This document shows, in pieces, positions 53,002 to 61,501 of a DNA stretch of 64,000 bases. The notes under the pieces were generated by a model. That model did no database searches. It saw only the letters and a program-made list of their open reading frames with translations, and had not been told where the DNA came from. Source of the DNA: Bacteroidaceae bacterium (lineage in GTDB: Bacteria > Bacteroidota > Bacteroidia > Bacteroidales > Bacteroidaceae); contig JAFYYH010000018.1 in assembly GCA_017557635.1 (NCBI GenBank), positions 58,907 through 122,906 on the forward strand. The letters run 5' to 3'. Positions within the stretch are counted from its first letter, which is position 1. Each line of letters begins with the position of its first letter. The translations under genes were made by a program, and so were the position numbers.

Positions 53002-53898
53002 TCAGTTAAGTGTAACGCTCTGCTCACCTATCATCACGCCATCCACGAACAGATAGGCGTTATAGGTGCCTGCGCTAAGGTATTCCTCAACATCCCAATA
53101 CATGGTTACCTCCTGCTGCTCGCCGGTGTACTCAATGTACTTCTTTGCTGAGTATTCAAGATTCACGTTCTCATACTTGAACGTGTTGCTGGCATCCTTT
53201 ACCAACGGCTCGCCGTCGGGTTTGGTAATGCGGAGATAGACGGTCTTTTCACCGGTCTGAACGGTAATGTTCTTTACGATTGTGAAGTTAACTACGAACT
53301 GTGTAACGTTCTTGACCTTGTGCTCCTCCTTGCCGCGCTTGTTATGAGGCGTAACGGTGATGGCCGCTGCATCCAACTGTGATGCCAGGGCCACCTTCTC
53401 CTCGGCCTTTTCCTTATCGATGGTAAGTTTCTCAACAACCTTGGTCTGCTCCTGGTACTGCTGTTTTACGCGGGTATTCTCCTTGGCCAGCTGCTTGTTG
53501 ATCTGATCCAGAGAGTCTATCTGCCTTACATAAGTACGCATCACTGTACGGACGGTTGTGAGCTCCTTCTTGAGTCGGGTGATCTCGGCCGCATTGGTAG
53601 CCTTGGTCTGACGCAGTTCCTCCAGAAGCTGCTGGGTGCGCTGCTTCTCGCGGTCCAGCTGACGGATCAGAGAGTCGTTTGAGATATGAACCTTCATCTC
53701 ATCGTACTGAACGGCGAATCCGGAGTACTCATTCTCCATCTCCTCCTTCTCAATCTCAAAGAGCTGGGTCATCTCCTCAATCTCACGGCCCTTGTTCTGG
53801 CTGTCGATGAACAGATACACTGCAGCGCCTGCAAGCAGGACGGCAGCGACGATTAATAATATCAGTCCGGTCTTACCCGATTTCTTCTCTTCTTCCAT
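53002..53898 (-). CDS. Membrane-anchored coiled-coil protein of unknown function
   Basis: A 298-residue protein. An N-terminal transmembrane helix lies at about 10-31 (GLILLIVAAVLLAGAAVYLF), then a long coiled coil at about 35-190 rich in Glu, Lys, Gln and Leu heptads. A C-terminal beta-rich domain (about 195-298) holds TAYLRITKPDGEPL-like and EEYLSAGTYNAYLFVDG segments. The start codon overlaps the valS stop by 1 base (TAATG). I recognise no named family. The layout suggests an envelope scaffolding or adaptor protein, with the C-terminal domain in the periplasm. Confidence 0.7.
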   Translation of the reverse strand: MEEEKKSGKTGLILLIVAAVLLAGAAVYLFIDSQNKGREIEEMTQLFEIEKEEMENEYSGFAVQYDEMKVHISNDSLIRQLDREKQRTQQLLEELRQTKATNAAEITRLKKELTTVRTVMRTYVRQIDSLDQINKQLAKENTRVKQQYQEQTKVVEKLTIDKEKAEEKVALASQLDAAAITVTPHNKRGKEEHKVKNVTQFVVNFTIVKNITVQTGEKTVYLRITKPDGEPLVKDASNTFKYENVNLEYSAKKYIEYTGEQQEVTMYWDVEEYLSAGTYNAYLFVDGVMIGEQSVTLN

Positions 53899-56582
53899 TA
53901 TTTCTTAAGAGCTGCGATGCTCTCCTTTAATGTTGCAATCTTCTGAGTGGCATCGGCCTGCTTCTTGCGCTCGTTCTCAACGACGGCGGCAGGTGCGTGT
54001 GCCACAAAGTTCTCATTTGAAAGCTTTGCATTGACACCCTTCAGGAATCCCTCCAGATGCTCCAGCTCGGCCTCCATCTTCTTAAGCTCAGCCTCAACGT
54101 CAATCAGGCCGCCCAGACGTACAGCGTACTCCTGAGTTCCGACCATGAATGCTGCTGTGCCCTCGCTCTTGGCAGCTACTACAACAATCTCCTCAAGTCC
54201 GGCCATCTTCAGAACCACGCTGTCAAGTGCTGAAAGCGGGTTGGAGCCCACAGCCTCAACGGTCAGCGGCTCACGGGGGCCGATGTTCTTGGCCTTGCGT
54301 ACTGAGCGGACCTCAGTTACAATCTGCTTGGCATCCTCAAACTGGGCCAGGAGTTTGGCATCGGCCTTACCCTTAACCAGTTCTACGATGCTCTCGTTCA
54401 TGATGCTTGCGCCGGCCTTACGCTCGCGTACAACCTGCCAGAGCTCCTCAGTGATGAACGGCATGAACGGATGCAGAAGCATGAGCAGCTCCTCAAACAA
54501 CTGCAGTGTTGCATTGTATGTCTTTGAATCGATGGGCTGTCCGTAAACAGGCTTGATGATCTCCAGATACCAGCTTGCGAACTCATCCCAGAACAGCTTG
54601 TAAACTGCCATCAGAGCCTCGCTGATACGGTACTTTGACATCAGGTCATCCATCTCGGCAGCGGTGCTGTTGAGCTTGCTGCGGAACCAGTCAACAGCCA
54701 GCTTAGAGCTCTCGGGCTGCTCAATATCGGCTACGGTCCAGGTCTGTGTCAGACGGAACGCATTCCATATCTTGTTGTTGAAGTTACGGCCCTGCTCGCA
54801 GATTGCCTCATCAAACGGTATGTCGTTACCTGCAGGTGCAGAGAGCATAAGACCCATACGTACGCCGTCGGCGCCGTACTTCTCAATAAGGCCGATGGGA
54901 TCAGGTGAGTTTCCTAGTGACTTACTCATCTTGCGGCCCAGCTTGTCACGTACGATACCGGTAAAGTAAACGTTCTTGAACGGCATATCCTTGCGGTACT
55001 CGTAACCTGACATGATCATACGTGCTACCCAGAAGAAGATGATATCCGGACCGGTTACCAGATCGTTTGTGGGATAGTAGTAGTTGATTTCCTTGTTGTC
55101 GGGGTTGTTGATGCCGTCAAAGAGACTGATAGGCCAGAGCCATGAGCTGAACCATGTATCCAGCACATCCTCATCCTGACGCAGGTCAGCAGCGGTCAGA
55201 GTGTTGTCACCGCTCTTGGCGCGTGCCAGCTCAACTGCCTTCTCAATGGTCTCGGCAACTACAAAGCCGCCCTTGGGCATGAAGTAAGCGGGAATTCTGT
55301 GACCCCACCAGAGCTGACGGCTAATGCACCAGTCCTTGATGTTCTCCAACCAGTTGCGGTATGTATTCTTGTACTTGGGCGGATAGAACTTGAGCTCATC
55401 GTTCATTACAGGAGGCAGAGCCATATCGGCAAAGTGCTGCATCTTGAGGAACCACTGCATTGAGAGCTTGGGCTCAATTACGGTGTCCGGATTACGCTCG
55501 CTGTAGCCAACCTTGTTGGTGTAGTCTTCCATCTTCTCCAGCAGGCCTGCAGCCTCCAGGTCAACGGCAATCTGCTTCTTTACAGCAAAGCGGTCCATGC
55601 CGATGTAAAGGCCGGCCTTCTCGCTCAGTGTACCGTTGTCATTGAAGATATCGATGGTCTCCAGGTTGTACTTCTCACCCAGCATATAGTCATTGACATC
55701 ATGAGCAGGGGTAACCTTCAAGCAACCGGTACCGAACTCAATGTCAACATAATCATCCTCTATTACAGGTATTACTCGGTTCACCAGGGGAACGATAACC
55801 TTGTGACCCTTCAGCCAGCCGTTCTTGGGATCGGCGGGGTTGATGCACATTGCGGTATCACCCATGATGGTCTCGGGACGTGTGGTGGCAACCACTGCGT
55901 AGTAGCCCTTAGTATCCTTGTGAACAATCTCACCCTCGGCACCGGTAGGCTTAACAGTCTCCTGGTCGGCAACATAGTACTTCAGGTAGTACAGCTTGCT
56001 GTGCTCCTCCTTGTAAACCACCTCCTCATCACTCAGAGCGGTCTGAGCCTTGGGATCCCAGTTTACCATACGAACGCCGCGATAGATCAGACCCTTGTTG
56101 TAGAGGTCTACGAACACCTTGATTACGCTCTCAGAGCGCAGGTCATCCATGGTGAATGCGGTGCGGTCCCAGTCACAGCTGCAACCCAGACGGCGCAACT
56201 GCTTGAGGATAATGCCTCCGTGCTCCTCTTTCCACTCCCATGCGTGCTTAAGGAACTCCTCACGGGTAAGGTCTGTCTTCTTTATTCCCTGAGCTGCAAG
56301 CTTGGCAACAACCTTGGCCTCGGTAGCGATAGAAGCGTGGTCAGTTCCGGGCACCCAGAGAGCGTTCTTGCCCATCATACGGGCGCGGCGCACCAGGATA
56401 TCCTGAATGGTGTTGTTGAGCATATGTCCCATATGCAGAACACCGGTCACGTTTGGTGGCGGAATGACGATAGTGTAAGGCTCACGGCCATCCGGCTCTG
56501 AGTGGAAAAACTTGCCATCCTCCCAATACTTGTACCACTTTCCCTCCACATCGGCGGGGTTGTATTTGCTTGCTAATTCCAT
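53898..56582 (-). CDS. valS: Valyl-tRNA synthetase
   Basis: An 894-residue class I aminoacyl-tRNA synthetase. It has the HIGH motif as HMGH in [14 protein letters not shown] near residue 47 and the KMSKS motif in [10 protein letters not shown] near residue 530. The editing domain lies between them ([12 protein letters not shown] near 233). A C-terminal coiled-coil arm is present (about 830-894), typical of ValS. It heads an operon with the coiled-coil membrane protein and deaD. A TACCTTTG promoter sits 32 bases upstream. Confidence 0.97.
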   Translation of the reverse strand: MELASKYNPADVEGKWYKYWEDGKFFHSEPDGREPYTIVIPPPNVTGVLHMGHMLNNTIQDILVRRARMMGKNALWVPGTDHASIATEAKVVAKLAAQGIKKTDLTREEFLKHAWEWKEEHGGIILKQLRRLGCSCDWDRTAFTMDDLRSESVIKVFVDLYNKGLIYRGVRMVNWDPKAQTALSDEEVVYKEEHSKLYYLKYYVADQETVKPTGAEGEIVHKDTKGYYAVVATTRPETIMGDTAMCINPADPKNGWLKGHKVIVPLVNRVIPVIEDDYVDIEFGTGCLKVTPAHDVNDYMLGEKYNLETIDIFNDNGTLSEKAGLYIGMDRFAVKKQIAVDLEAAGLLEKMEDYTNKVGYSERNPDTVIEPKLSMQWFLKMQHFADMALPPVMNDELKFYPPKYKNTYRNWLENIKDWCISRQLWWGHRIPAYFMPKGGFVVAETIEKAVELARAKSGDNTLTAADLRQDEDVLDTWFSSWLWPISLFDGINNPDNKEINYYYPTNDLVTGPDIIFFWVARMIMSGYEYRKDMPFKNVYFTGIVRDKLGRKMSKSLGNSPDPIGLIEKYGADGVRMGLMLSAPAGNDIPFDEAICEQGRNFNNKIWNAFRLTQTWTVADIEQPESSKLAVDWFRSKLNSTAAEMDDLMSKYRISEALMAVYKLFWDEFASWYLEIIKPVYGQPIDSKTYNATLQLFEELLMLLHPFMPFITEELWQVVRERKAGASIMNESIVELVKGKADAKLLAQFEDAKQIVTEVRSVRKAKNIGPREPLTVEAVGSNPLSALDSVVLKMAGLEEIVVVAAKSEGTAAFMVGTQEYAVRLGGLIDVEAELKKMEAELEHLEGFLKGVNAKLSNENFVAHAPAAVVENERKKQADATQKIATLKESIAALKK

Positions 56583-56613
56583 ATGAAATATTACCTGTAT
56601 CTAAAATTGCCTG

Positions 56614-56642
56614 CAAAGGTACTGATTTAATGTGTAATTTTG
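56614..56642. promoter_or_regulatory. Divergent promoters of valS and mazG
   Basis: Minus-strand TACCTTTG (56614-56621) serves valS, and plus-strand TAATTTTG (56635-56642) serves mazG. Both are exact TAnnTTTG boxes. Confidence 0.7.
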
Positions 56643-56659
56643 CGCTAAAATATAATAAT

Positions 56660-57463
56660 ATGCACACGAGAGAAGAACAGATGCAGGCATTCGGCCGCCT
56701 GCTGGACATAATGGATGAACTCAGGGAGAAGTGTCCTTGGGACAGCGTTCAGACCAATGACTCACTGCGCCAGAATACCATCGAGGAGGTTTATGAGCTT
56801 TGCGATGCCATCATGAAGGACAACAAGGCCGATATCTGCAAGGAGTTGGGCGATGTTTTGCTGCATGTAGTGTTCTACGCAAAGATAGGCAGCGAGACCG
56901 GCGATTACGATATCAAGGACGTTTGTGACAAGCTTTGCGACAAGCTTATCTACCGCCATCCCCACATTTACGGCACCACCAACGTAAACGGTGAGGAGCA
57001 GGTACTGCAGAACTGGGAACAGCTCAAGCTCAAGGAGAAAGGCGGCAACAAACGCGTGCTTGCCGGTGTGCCCGATGCCCTGCCCTCAACCATCAAGGCT
57101 TTCCGCATCCAGGAGAAAGCCGCTCATGTGGGCTTTGACTGGGATACACCCCAGCAGGCTTTCGAAAAAATCCGCGAAGAATATGCAGAACTTGCACATG
57201 AGATTGATGCAAACGATAAGGAAAAAGCTGAGCAGGAACTTGGCGATCTGCTGTTTGCCATCATCAATGTGGCACGCCTTTACAAGATCCATCCCGACGA
57301 TGCTCTTGAGCGCACCAACAAGAAATTCATACGCCGCTTCAACTATGTAGAAGAGGCAGCCATCAACCAAGGCAAGCAACTCAAGGATATGACCCTTGAG
57401 GAGATGGATGCGCTTTGGAATGAAGCCAAAGCTAAAGAGACCAAAAGGGACGGTTCTGTTTGA
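56660..57463 (+). CDS. mazG: Nucleoside triphosphate pyrophosphohydrolase MazG
   Basis: The ATG at 56660 gives 267 residues, the normal length for a two-domain MazG. The first domain has CPWDSVQTNDSLRQNTIEEVYEL near residues 24-46 (in two stretches) and the ELGDVLLHVVFYAKIG motif. The second has EEYAELAHEI and ELGDLLFAIINVARL. The enzyme hydrolyses NTPs to NMPs and helps clear aberrant nucleotides. The last 8 residues (ETKRDGSV region) and the stop codon are encoded by the left arm of a REP pair, so the native C-terminus seems to have been replaced. Confidence 0.95.
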   Translation: MHTREEQMQAFGRLLDIMDELREKCPWDSVQTNDSLRQNTIEEVYELCDAIMKDNKADICKELGDVLLHVVFYAKIGSETGDYDIKDVCDKLCDKLIYRHPHIYGTTNVNGEEQVLQNWEQLKLKEKGGNKRVLAGVPDALPSTIKAFRIQEKAAHVGFDWDTPQQAFEKIREEYAELAHEIDANDKEKAEQELGDLLFAIINVARLYKIHPDDALERTNKKFIRRFNYVEEAAINQGKQLKDMTLEEMDALWNEAKAKETKRDGSV

Positions 57464-57530
57464 CACGTGCTTAAATTTGCTCTAATAGCAGCTTTCCATG
57501 CGCCAAACAAAACCGTCCCCTTTGATCTCT
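57436..57530. repeat. Paired REP (BIME-like) inverted repeat, copy 2
   Basis: Arms 57436-57469 and 57497-57530 are 34-base inverted copies with 6 mismatches, all transitions, sharing GGGACGGTT and TGTTT with the pair at 3070-3171. It sits between the convergent mazG and GH30 genes, and its left arm provides the mazG stop codon. The outer stem differs from that of copy 1 (AGAGA/TCTCT rather than the GTGAC type), so the two copies have diverged outside the core. Confidence 0.8.
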
Positions 57531-57533
57531 TGG

Positions 57534-59036
57534 CTACTTTGTGCGTATTTGGAAGGTTGTAACCGAGTTCGGTATTAGGGTTACCTCCAACTTTGAATCT
57601 TTGATCTTTCCCAGATCTGTTTCTGACCAGTGTTCTCCGTCTTGGAATTGACCACTGGTTCTTATTTGTTTTACGTTTCCTTTAAGTTTGAACTCACTCA
57701 TATCTATAGTCATGTCCTTTTCCTGATTTGTAGTATTGGTGAAAACTATAGTGAGTTGTTTGTGCTTGCTATCTATTGCGGCAAGGACTTTGGTGCCGGA
57801 GCGGCGGTCGGTGGGGCAGAGAATCAGAGTGGAGCCGGGACGGATGTAGCGGCTGAACTGGCCCAGTGCATAGTACTTCTGGGTGAGCAGGATCTCACCG
57901 GTATCATGATTGGCGCAGGCGGTTCCCCAGTAGCCTCCGGCAGTACGCAACGGGCCTCCGTCACGACGGCCCTGATAGCCCTCCTTACTGATGTGGGTGT
58001 CTATTACCTGCCAGAGTACCCAGGCCGATGGCTCCAACGCTTCAATGTCAGTAATTATCTTTTCTGCGAGCCACAGTCCGGCAGCCATCTCTCCGGCGTT
58101 CTGGCCGGCGGTTCCGTTGCCGTCCACCTCACTCATCCAGAGGTTTATCTTCTCGTCCTTGGCCAGCTGGCCCATCTCGCGGATGCTGTTGGTGCCGTAG
58201 GTATGTACGCTGATGCGGTTAATGGCAGCGCGGGCATCGGGAGTAAGAGTCTTTATCTCCTCAATCTGTTTACCGGGATTGGTCTCGTCGCTGGTTGTCA
58301 GGACTATGTCGTTAAGACCGTAGCGTCCAAGTGCCTCCTTAGTCAGTACCAGCAGTTTGGACTGAGCCTCACCGGCATCGATATGACAGCCCTCCTGCTT
58401 GTAGTTCATGGCGGGCCAATAGTTGGTGTTGGGCTCGTTCATGGGCGATACGCTGCGGACCTTAAGTTTCATCTCACGGGTCATGTAGTTTGCCACATGA
58501 GCCATATACTCGGCAAAGTCATCATACTCATCGTCCTTGATGTTGTTCTCCTCGGCCTTGAAGTTACCGGTTGAGCAGCCGCTGTTAGTCATGAAGTATG
58601 GCGGTGAGTTGCTGAATATCTCCAGATAGGCATCCTGACCGGCGGCATTCATTGCGGCTTTCACCACATTCAGCTGGCGGGCATCGGCCGTATAGTCATA
58701 CTTGCGCTCTCCGTCGGTGTCTATGTACATCCAACCGGGAACGTCGCTGTCGGTGCGGGTTATGTGATGGTGTGTGGGATCATCGCCTCCGCCTACGTTG
58801 TAGCGCATAATATTTAGGCCAAGACCTTTATCGGCATCAAAGAAAAGGTCGGCCGATTTTGACGTAAGCGTTTCGTTGTAACCGATGCGGTTAGCCCACC
58901 AGCAGAGACTGGTGCCCCATCCTTCCCATCGGCCCCCGTTGGTCTGGATGGCGTTGTCCATTGACACTTTTATTACGGTCTCAGCGTGGCAAACCATTGA
59001 GGCGGCCAGCAACAGTACAAAGGCGAATCTTCTCAT
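57534..59036 (-). CDS. GH30-family glycoside hydrolase (endo-beta-1,6-galactanase-like)
   Basis: A 500-residue secreted enzyme with a signal peptide ending at CHAE. A (beta/alpha)8 catalytic domain is followed by a C-terminal beta-sandwich (from about 400). The acid/base Glu is in SPMNEP near residue 199 and the nucleophile Glu in MSEVDG near 307. The N-terminal GWGTSLCWWANR and NIMRYNVGGGDDP segments resemble GH30 subfamily 5, which cleaves beta-1,6-galactan side chains of arabinogalactan. No SusC/D pair or other glycosidase is adjacent, so it is an orphan. Its 3' end lies 4 bases from REP pair 2. Confidence 0.85.
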   Translation of the reverse strand: MRRFAFVLLLAASMVCHAETVIKVSMDNAIQTNGGRWEGWGTSLCWWANRIGYNETLTSKSADLFFDADKGLGLNIMRYNVGGGDDPTHHHITRTDSDVPGWMYIDTDGERKYDYTADARQLNVVKAAMNAAGQDAYLEIFSNSPPYFMTNSGCSTGNFKAEENNIKDDEYDDFAEYMAHVANYMTREMKLKVRSVSPMNEPNTNYWPAMNYKQEGCHIDAGEAQSKLLVLTKEALGRYGLNDIVLTTSDETNPGKQIEEIKTLTPDARAAINRISVHTYGTNSIREMGQLAKDEKINLWMSEVDGNGTAGQNAGEMAAGLWLAEKIITDIEALEPSAWVLWQVIDTHISKEGYQGRRDGGPLRTAGGYWGTACANHDTGEILLTQKYYALGQFSRYIRPGSTLILCPTDRRSGTKVLAAIDSKHKQLTIVFTNTTNQEKDMTIDMSEFKLKGNVKQIRTSGQFQDGEHWSETDLGKIKDSKLEVTLIPNSVTTFQIRTK

Positions 59037-59043
59037 AACAGTG

Positions 59044-59051
59044 CGAAGATA
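59044..59051 (-). promoter_or_regulatory. Possible promoter (-7 box) of the GH30 gene
   Basis: Minus-strand TATCTTCG, the TTCG variant of the -7 box, lies 7 bases before the ATG and directly follows the T-run of the upstream terminator. Confidence 0.4.
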
Positions 59052-59077
59052 AAAAAAGGGGCGGAATAATCCGCCCC
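59051..59077 (-). terminator. Terminator after the small outer-membrane protein gene
   Basis: On the minus strand GGGGCGGA pairs with TCCGCCCC around a 4-base loop and is followed by seven T residues. Confidence 0.9.
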
Positions 59078-59100
59078 CTCTATCTGATCAAAATCAATTA

Positions 59101-59607
59101 TCAGAACATGTAGGTGATACCAAAGCGAAGCTCGGGGAACCAGTTCGCATAACCAGTCTCAGCCAAAACAGCCAGACCTTCAGTTAAGAAGTAACGGCAA
59201 CCAACCATCTCGCTATGGAGAATGAAAGAATCTGTATTCTTTACGTCCTTCTCACCGTTCCAATAAGTATAAGATCTCATACCGAAACCGAGTTCTGCAG
59301 TTGCATGAACCTCAAATTCGGGAGTAATATTCAGACCGTAAGTGCAACGGGGAGTTACACCGATAGCTGTCTCATGCTTGTAAGGTACACTGAAATCAAA
59401 CTCTCCACCAACGGTAAAATGACCTTTCCACCACTCGTCAACAAGGACATAATCTACAGAAACAGCACCGCCAAAACCGGGAACTACGCCTAACTCGGCG
59501 TTAACCATTGCTGTACCCTTGGACCACTGAGGCTCCAGTTCTGCTGATGCACTGTAAGAAACCATTGCCATAGCGGCAATCATCACAAACTTTCCAAATC
59601 TTTTCAT
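59101..59607 (-). CDS. Small outer-membrane beta-barrel protein
   Basis: A 168-residue protein with a signal peptide ending at SASAE. About 8 amphipathic strands follow, ending in the barrel terminus RFGITYMF with C-terminal Phe, so it should form a small outer-membrane barrel. I do not recognise a specific family. It is monocistronic, with its own TACCTTTG promoter and a strong terminator, which suggests good expression. Function unknown. Confidence 0.7.
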   Translation of the reverse strand: MKRFGKFVMIAAMAMVSYSASAELEPQWSKGTAMVNAELGVVPGFGGAVSVDYVLVDEWWKGHFTVGGEFDFSVPYKHETAIGVTPRCTYGLNITPEFEVHATAELGFGMRSYTYWNGEKDVKNTDSFILHSEMVGCRYFLTEGLAVLAETGYANWFPELRFGITYMF

Positions 59608-59651
59608 AAATATTCTGTTTAATAATAAGGTTAATCGGGTTTACCTGTTAG

Positions 59652-59659
59652 CAAAGGTA
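59652..59659 (-). promoter_or_regulatory. Promoter (-7 box) of the small barrel protein gene
   Basis: Minus-strand TACCTTTG is an exact -7 consensus 44 bases before the ATG at 59607. Confidence 0.65.
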
Positions 59660-59668
59660 AGTCATTTT

Positions 59669-61501
59669 TCAATACAATATCTCCATCTGACACTTTGAGC
59701 AGTCAAATCTCAGTCGGAACCGGCGGCCGTCCTGTGACACCAGCCAGAGCGGTTCCTGTACTTTCATATCACGTCTTGGGTTCTTAGTGCAAAGTCCCAT
59801 AGCGTTTTTGATGCAGTGACGGCAAAACATAATCACGCCGCTGTCCGGTGCGTTTTTTTCAAAAGCATCATCGATATTTTTCACGCCGTGATCCTGATAA
59901 AAGGTTCTGGCTTGGGCGTTCATCACATTACCCAGATAGGTCAGCTGATTAACCGGATAAACGGGATTGGCCGATGCCCCCACGTCCGGACGGACATAAG
60001 AATCCAAGCGGGTCTTTTCAAGCTCGGCGGTAACCTGACGGCGCATATCAGAGAGCAGTGACGACGGGATGAAACGCTCTCCCTCAAGTCTGACATCCAC
60101 ATCCTGCACCTCAAAACCGGTATTACCCATTTTACCCAACTGGGTGCGTATGTTATCCTGCTGCGCAGTACGGGCATCCTCTTTCTGCCATTCAACTGAT
60201 GACGTAGCGGAGAGTCCGTCCTCATCGGTCATTGTTACCTGATAGCCTGTGGCGGTCTCCTCAAACAGGATGTCAACCCCAATCTTTCTTGTGGCCGATT
60301 CCTTGGAGAGCACCTTCTCAAACTCCAGGTCATAGTTGCGGTAGAGTTCCGTTCCTGCACTGAGTGACGGCATTTCACCACTCTCCAGGAAAAGGAATAC
60401 ACGGTTGCCTTCCACTCGGTTCACGCGGTAACCCTCAAGTTCCCCTGCGCGGTTAAAGAAGCATATTCCGTCACCGTTATGGAATGCCTTGAAACCGGAT
60501 ACTTTGATCCAGCCGCGGCCCACTTCCTTTACGGGACCCATCTTCTCACCTATTGACTTGGGAGTACCGAAAGAGTATATGTCATCAGTGCGGCCGTGAA
60601 GGAAATAGTCAGTGAATCCGCGATTGAAACTGCGGTTCACATCCGGGCTGAAATGCGGAACGCTGCGGCCCGATGAGGCTCTGACAAAATCGTCCCTGCG
60701 ATTCAGTATCTTCTCTATAGCCTGACTGTAGGCGGCGGTCACGTTCTTTACGTACGATACCTCTTTGAGACGACCCTCTATCTTGAATGAGCATACGCCT
60801 GCATCCATCAGTTCCTCCAGATAGGCCATACGGTTCATATCACGGAGTGAAAGCAGGTGCTTGCCCGCAATCAGGGTGTTGCCGTCAGAGTCTGCCAGGT
60901 CATATTTGAGACGGCAGAACTGGGCGCACTCGCCGCGGTTGGCGCTGCGTCCAAAGCAGTATTGTGAGGCATAGCACTGTCCGCTGTAACTTACGCAGAG
61001 CGCTCCGTGTACAAAGCACTCCAGTTCAACATCGGGGCATGCCTTATGAATTTCTGTTATTTCAGCGAGCGAAAGCTCACGGGCCAGCACCACACGGGTA
61101 AAACCGCAGTCAGCCAGAAAACGGACCTTATCGGCTGAACGTACATCGCACTGTGTGCTGGCATGCAGTGCAATGGGTGGCAGTTTCATCTTGAGAACCG
61201 CCATATCCTGCACAAGCAGGGCATCGGCTCCGGCCTCATAGAGTTGCCATATGAGTTTCTCCGCATCGGCCAACTCGGAGTCCTTGAGTATGGTGTTTAC
61301 GGTCACGTAGACCTTGGCTCCGTAAAAGTGTGCAAAACGGGTAAGTTCAGTAATGTCTTCAACTGAGTTTCCGGCAGCCTGACGGGCACCGAAACGGCCG
61401 GCACCGATATAGACGGCATCAGCTCCGTGCTTTATGGCTTCAATTCCGCACTCCAGATTCTTGGCGGGTGAAAGCAGTTCTATGGTCCTACCCTCTTTCA
61501 T
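59669..61501 (-). CDS. U32 peptidase-family protein (RlhA/TrhP/YegQ-like)
   Basis: A 610-residue protein. Residues 1-330 hold the U32 domain: LLSPAKNLECGIEAIKHGADAVY in two parts near the start, LHASTQCDV near 112, and the PROSITE-type signature ECFVHGALCVSYSGQC near 160. Conserved cysteines follow (CFGRSANRGECAQFCR). A middle DUF3656-like region and a C-terminal Cys-rich end (FCRHCIKNAMGLC, CSKC) may bind a cluster. E. coli relatives hydroxylate RNA (RlhA, TrhP) rather than cleave collagen, so an RNA-modifying role is more likely than proteolysis. Its ATG abuts the M13 stop codon in the same frame. Confidence 0.88.
   Translation of the reverse strand: MKEGRTIELLSPAKNLECGIEAIKHGADAVYIGAGRFGARQAAGNSVEDITELTRFAHFYGAKVYVTVNTILKDSELADAEKLIWQLYEAGADALLVQDMAVLKMKLPPIALHASTQCDVRSADKVRFLADCGFTRVVLARELSLAEITEIHKACPDVELECFVHGALCVSYSGQCYASQYCFGRSANRGECAQFCRLKYDLADSDGNTLIAGKHLLSLRDMNRMAYLEELMDAGVCSFKIEGRLKEVSYVKNVTAAYSQAIEKILNRRDDFVRASSGRSVPHFSPDVNRSFNRGFTDYFLHGRTDDIYSFGTPKSIGEKMGPVKEVGRGWIKVSGFKAFHNGDGICFFNRAGELEGYRVNRVEGNRVFLFLESGEMPSLSAGTELYRNYDLEFEKVLSKESATRKIGVDILFEETATGYQVTMTDEDGLSATSSVEWQKEDARTAQQDNIRTQLGKMGNTGFEVQDVDVRLEGERFIPSSLLSDMRRQVTAELEKTRLDSYVRPDVGASANPVYPVNQLTYLGNVMNAQARTFYQDHGVKNIDDAFEKNAPDSGVIMFCRHCIKNAMGLCTKNPRRDMKVQEPLWLVSQDGRRFRLRFDCSKCQMEILY

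Noticed and set aside
55701-56501. A 266-codon open frame antisense to valS
   Set aside because: The valS frame is a full-length, motif-complete synthetase. The antisense product resembles nothing and has no start signals.
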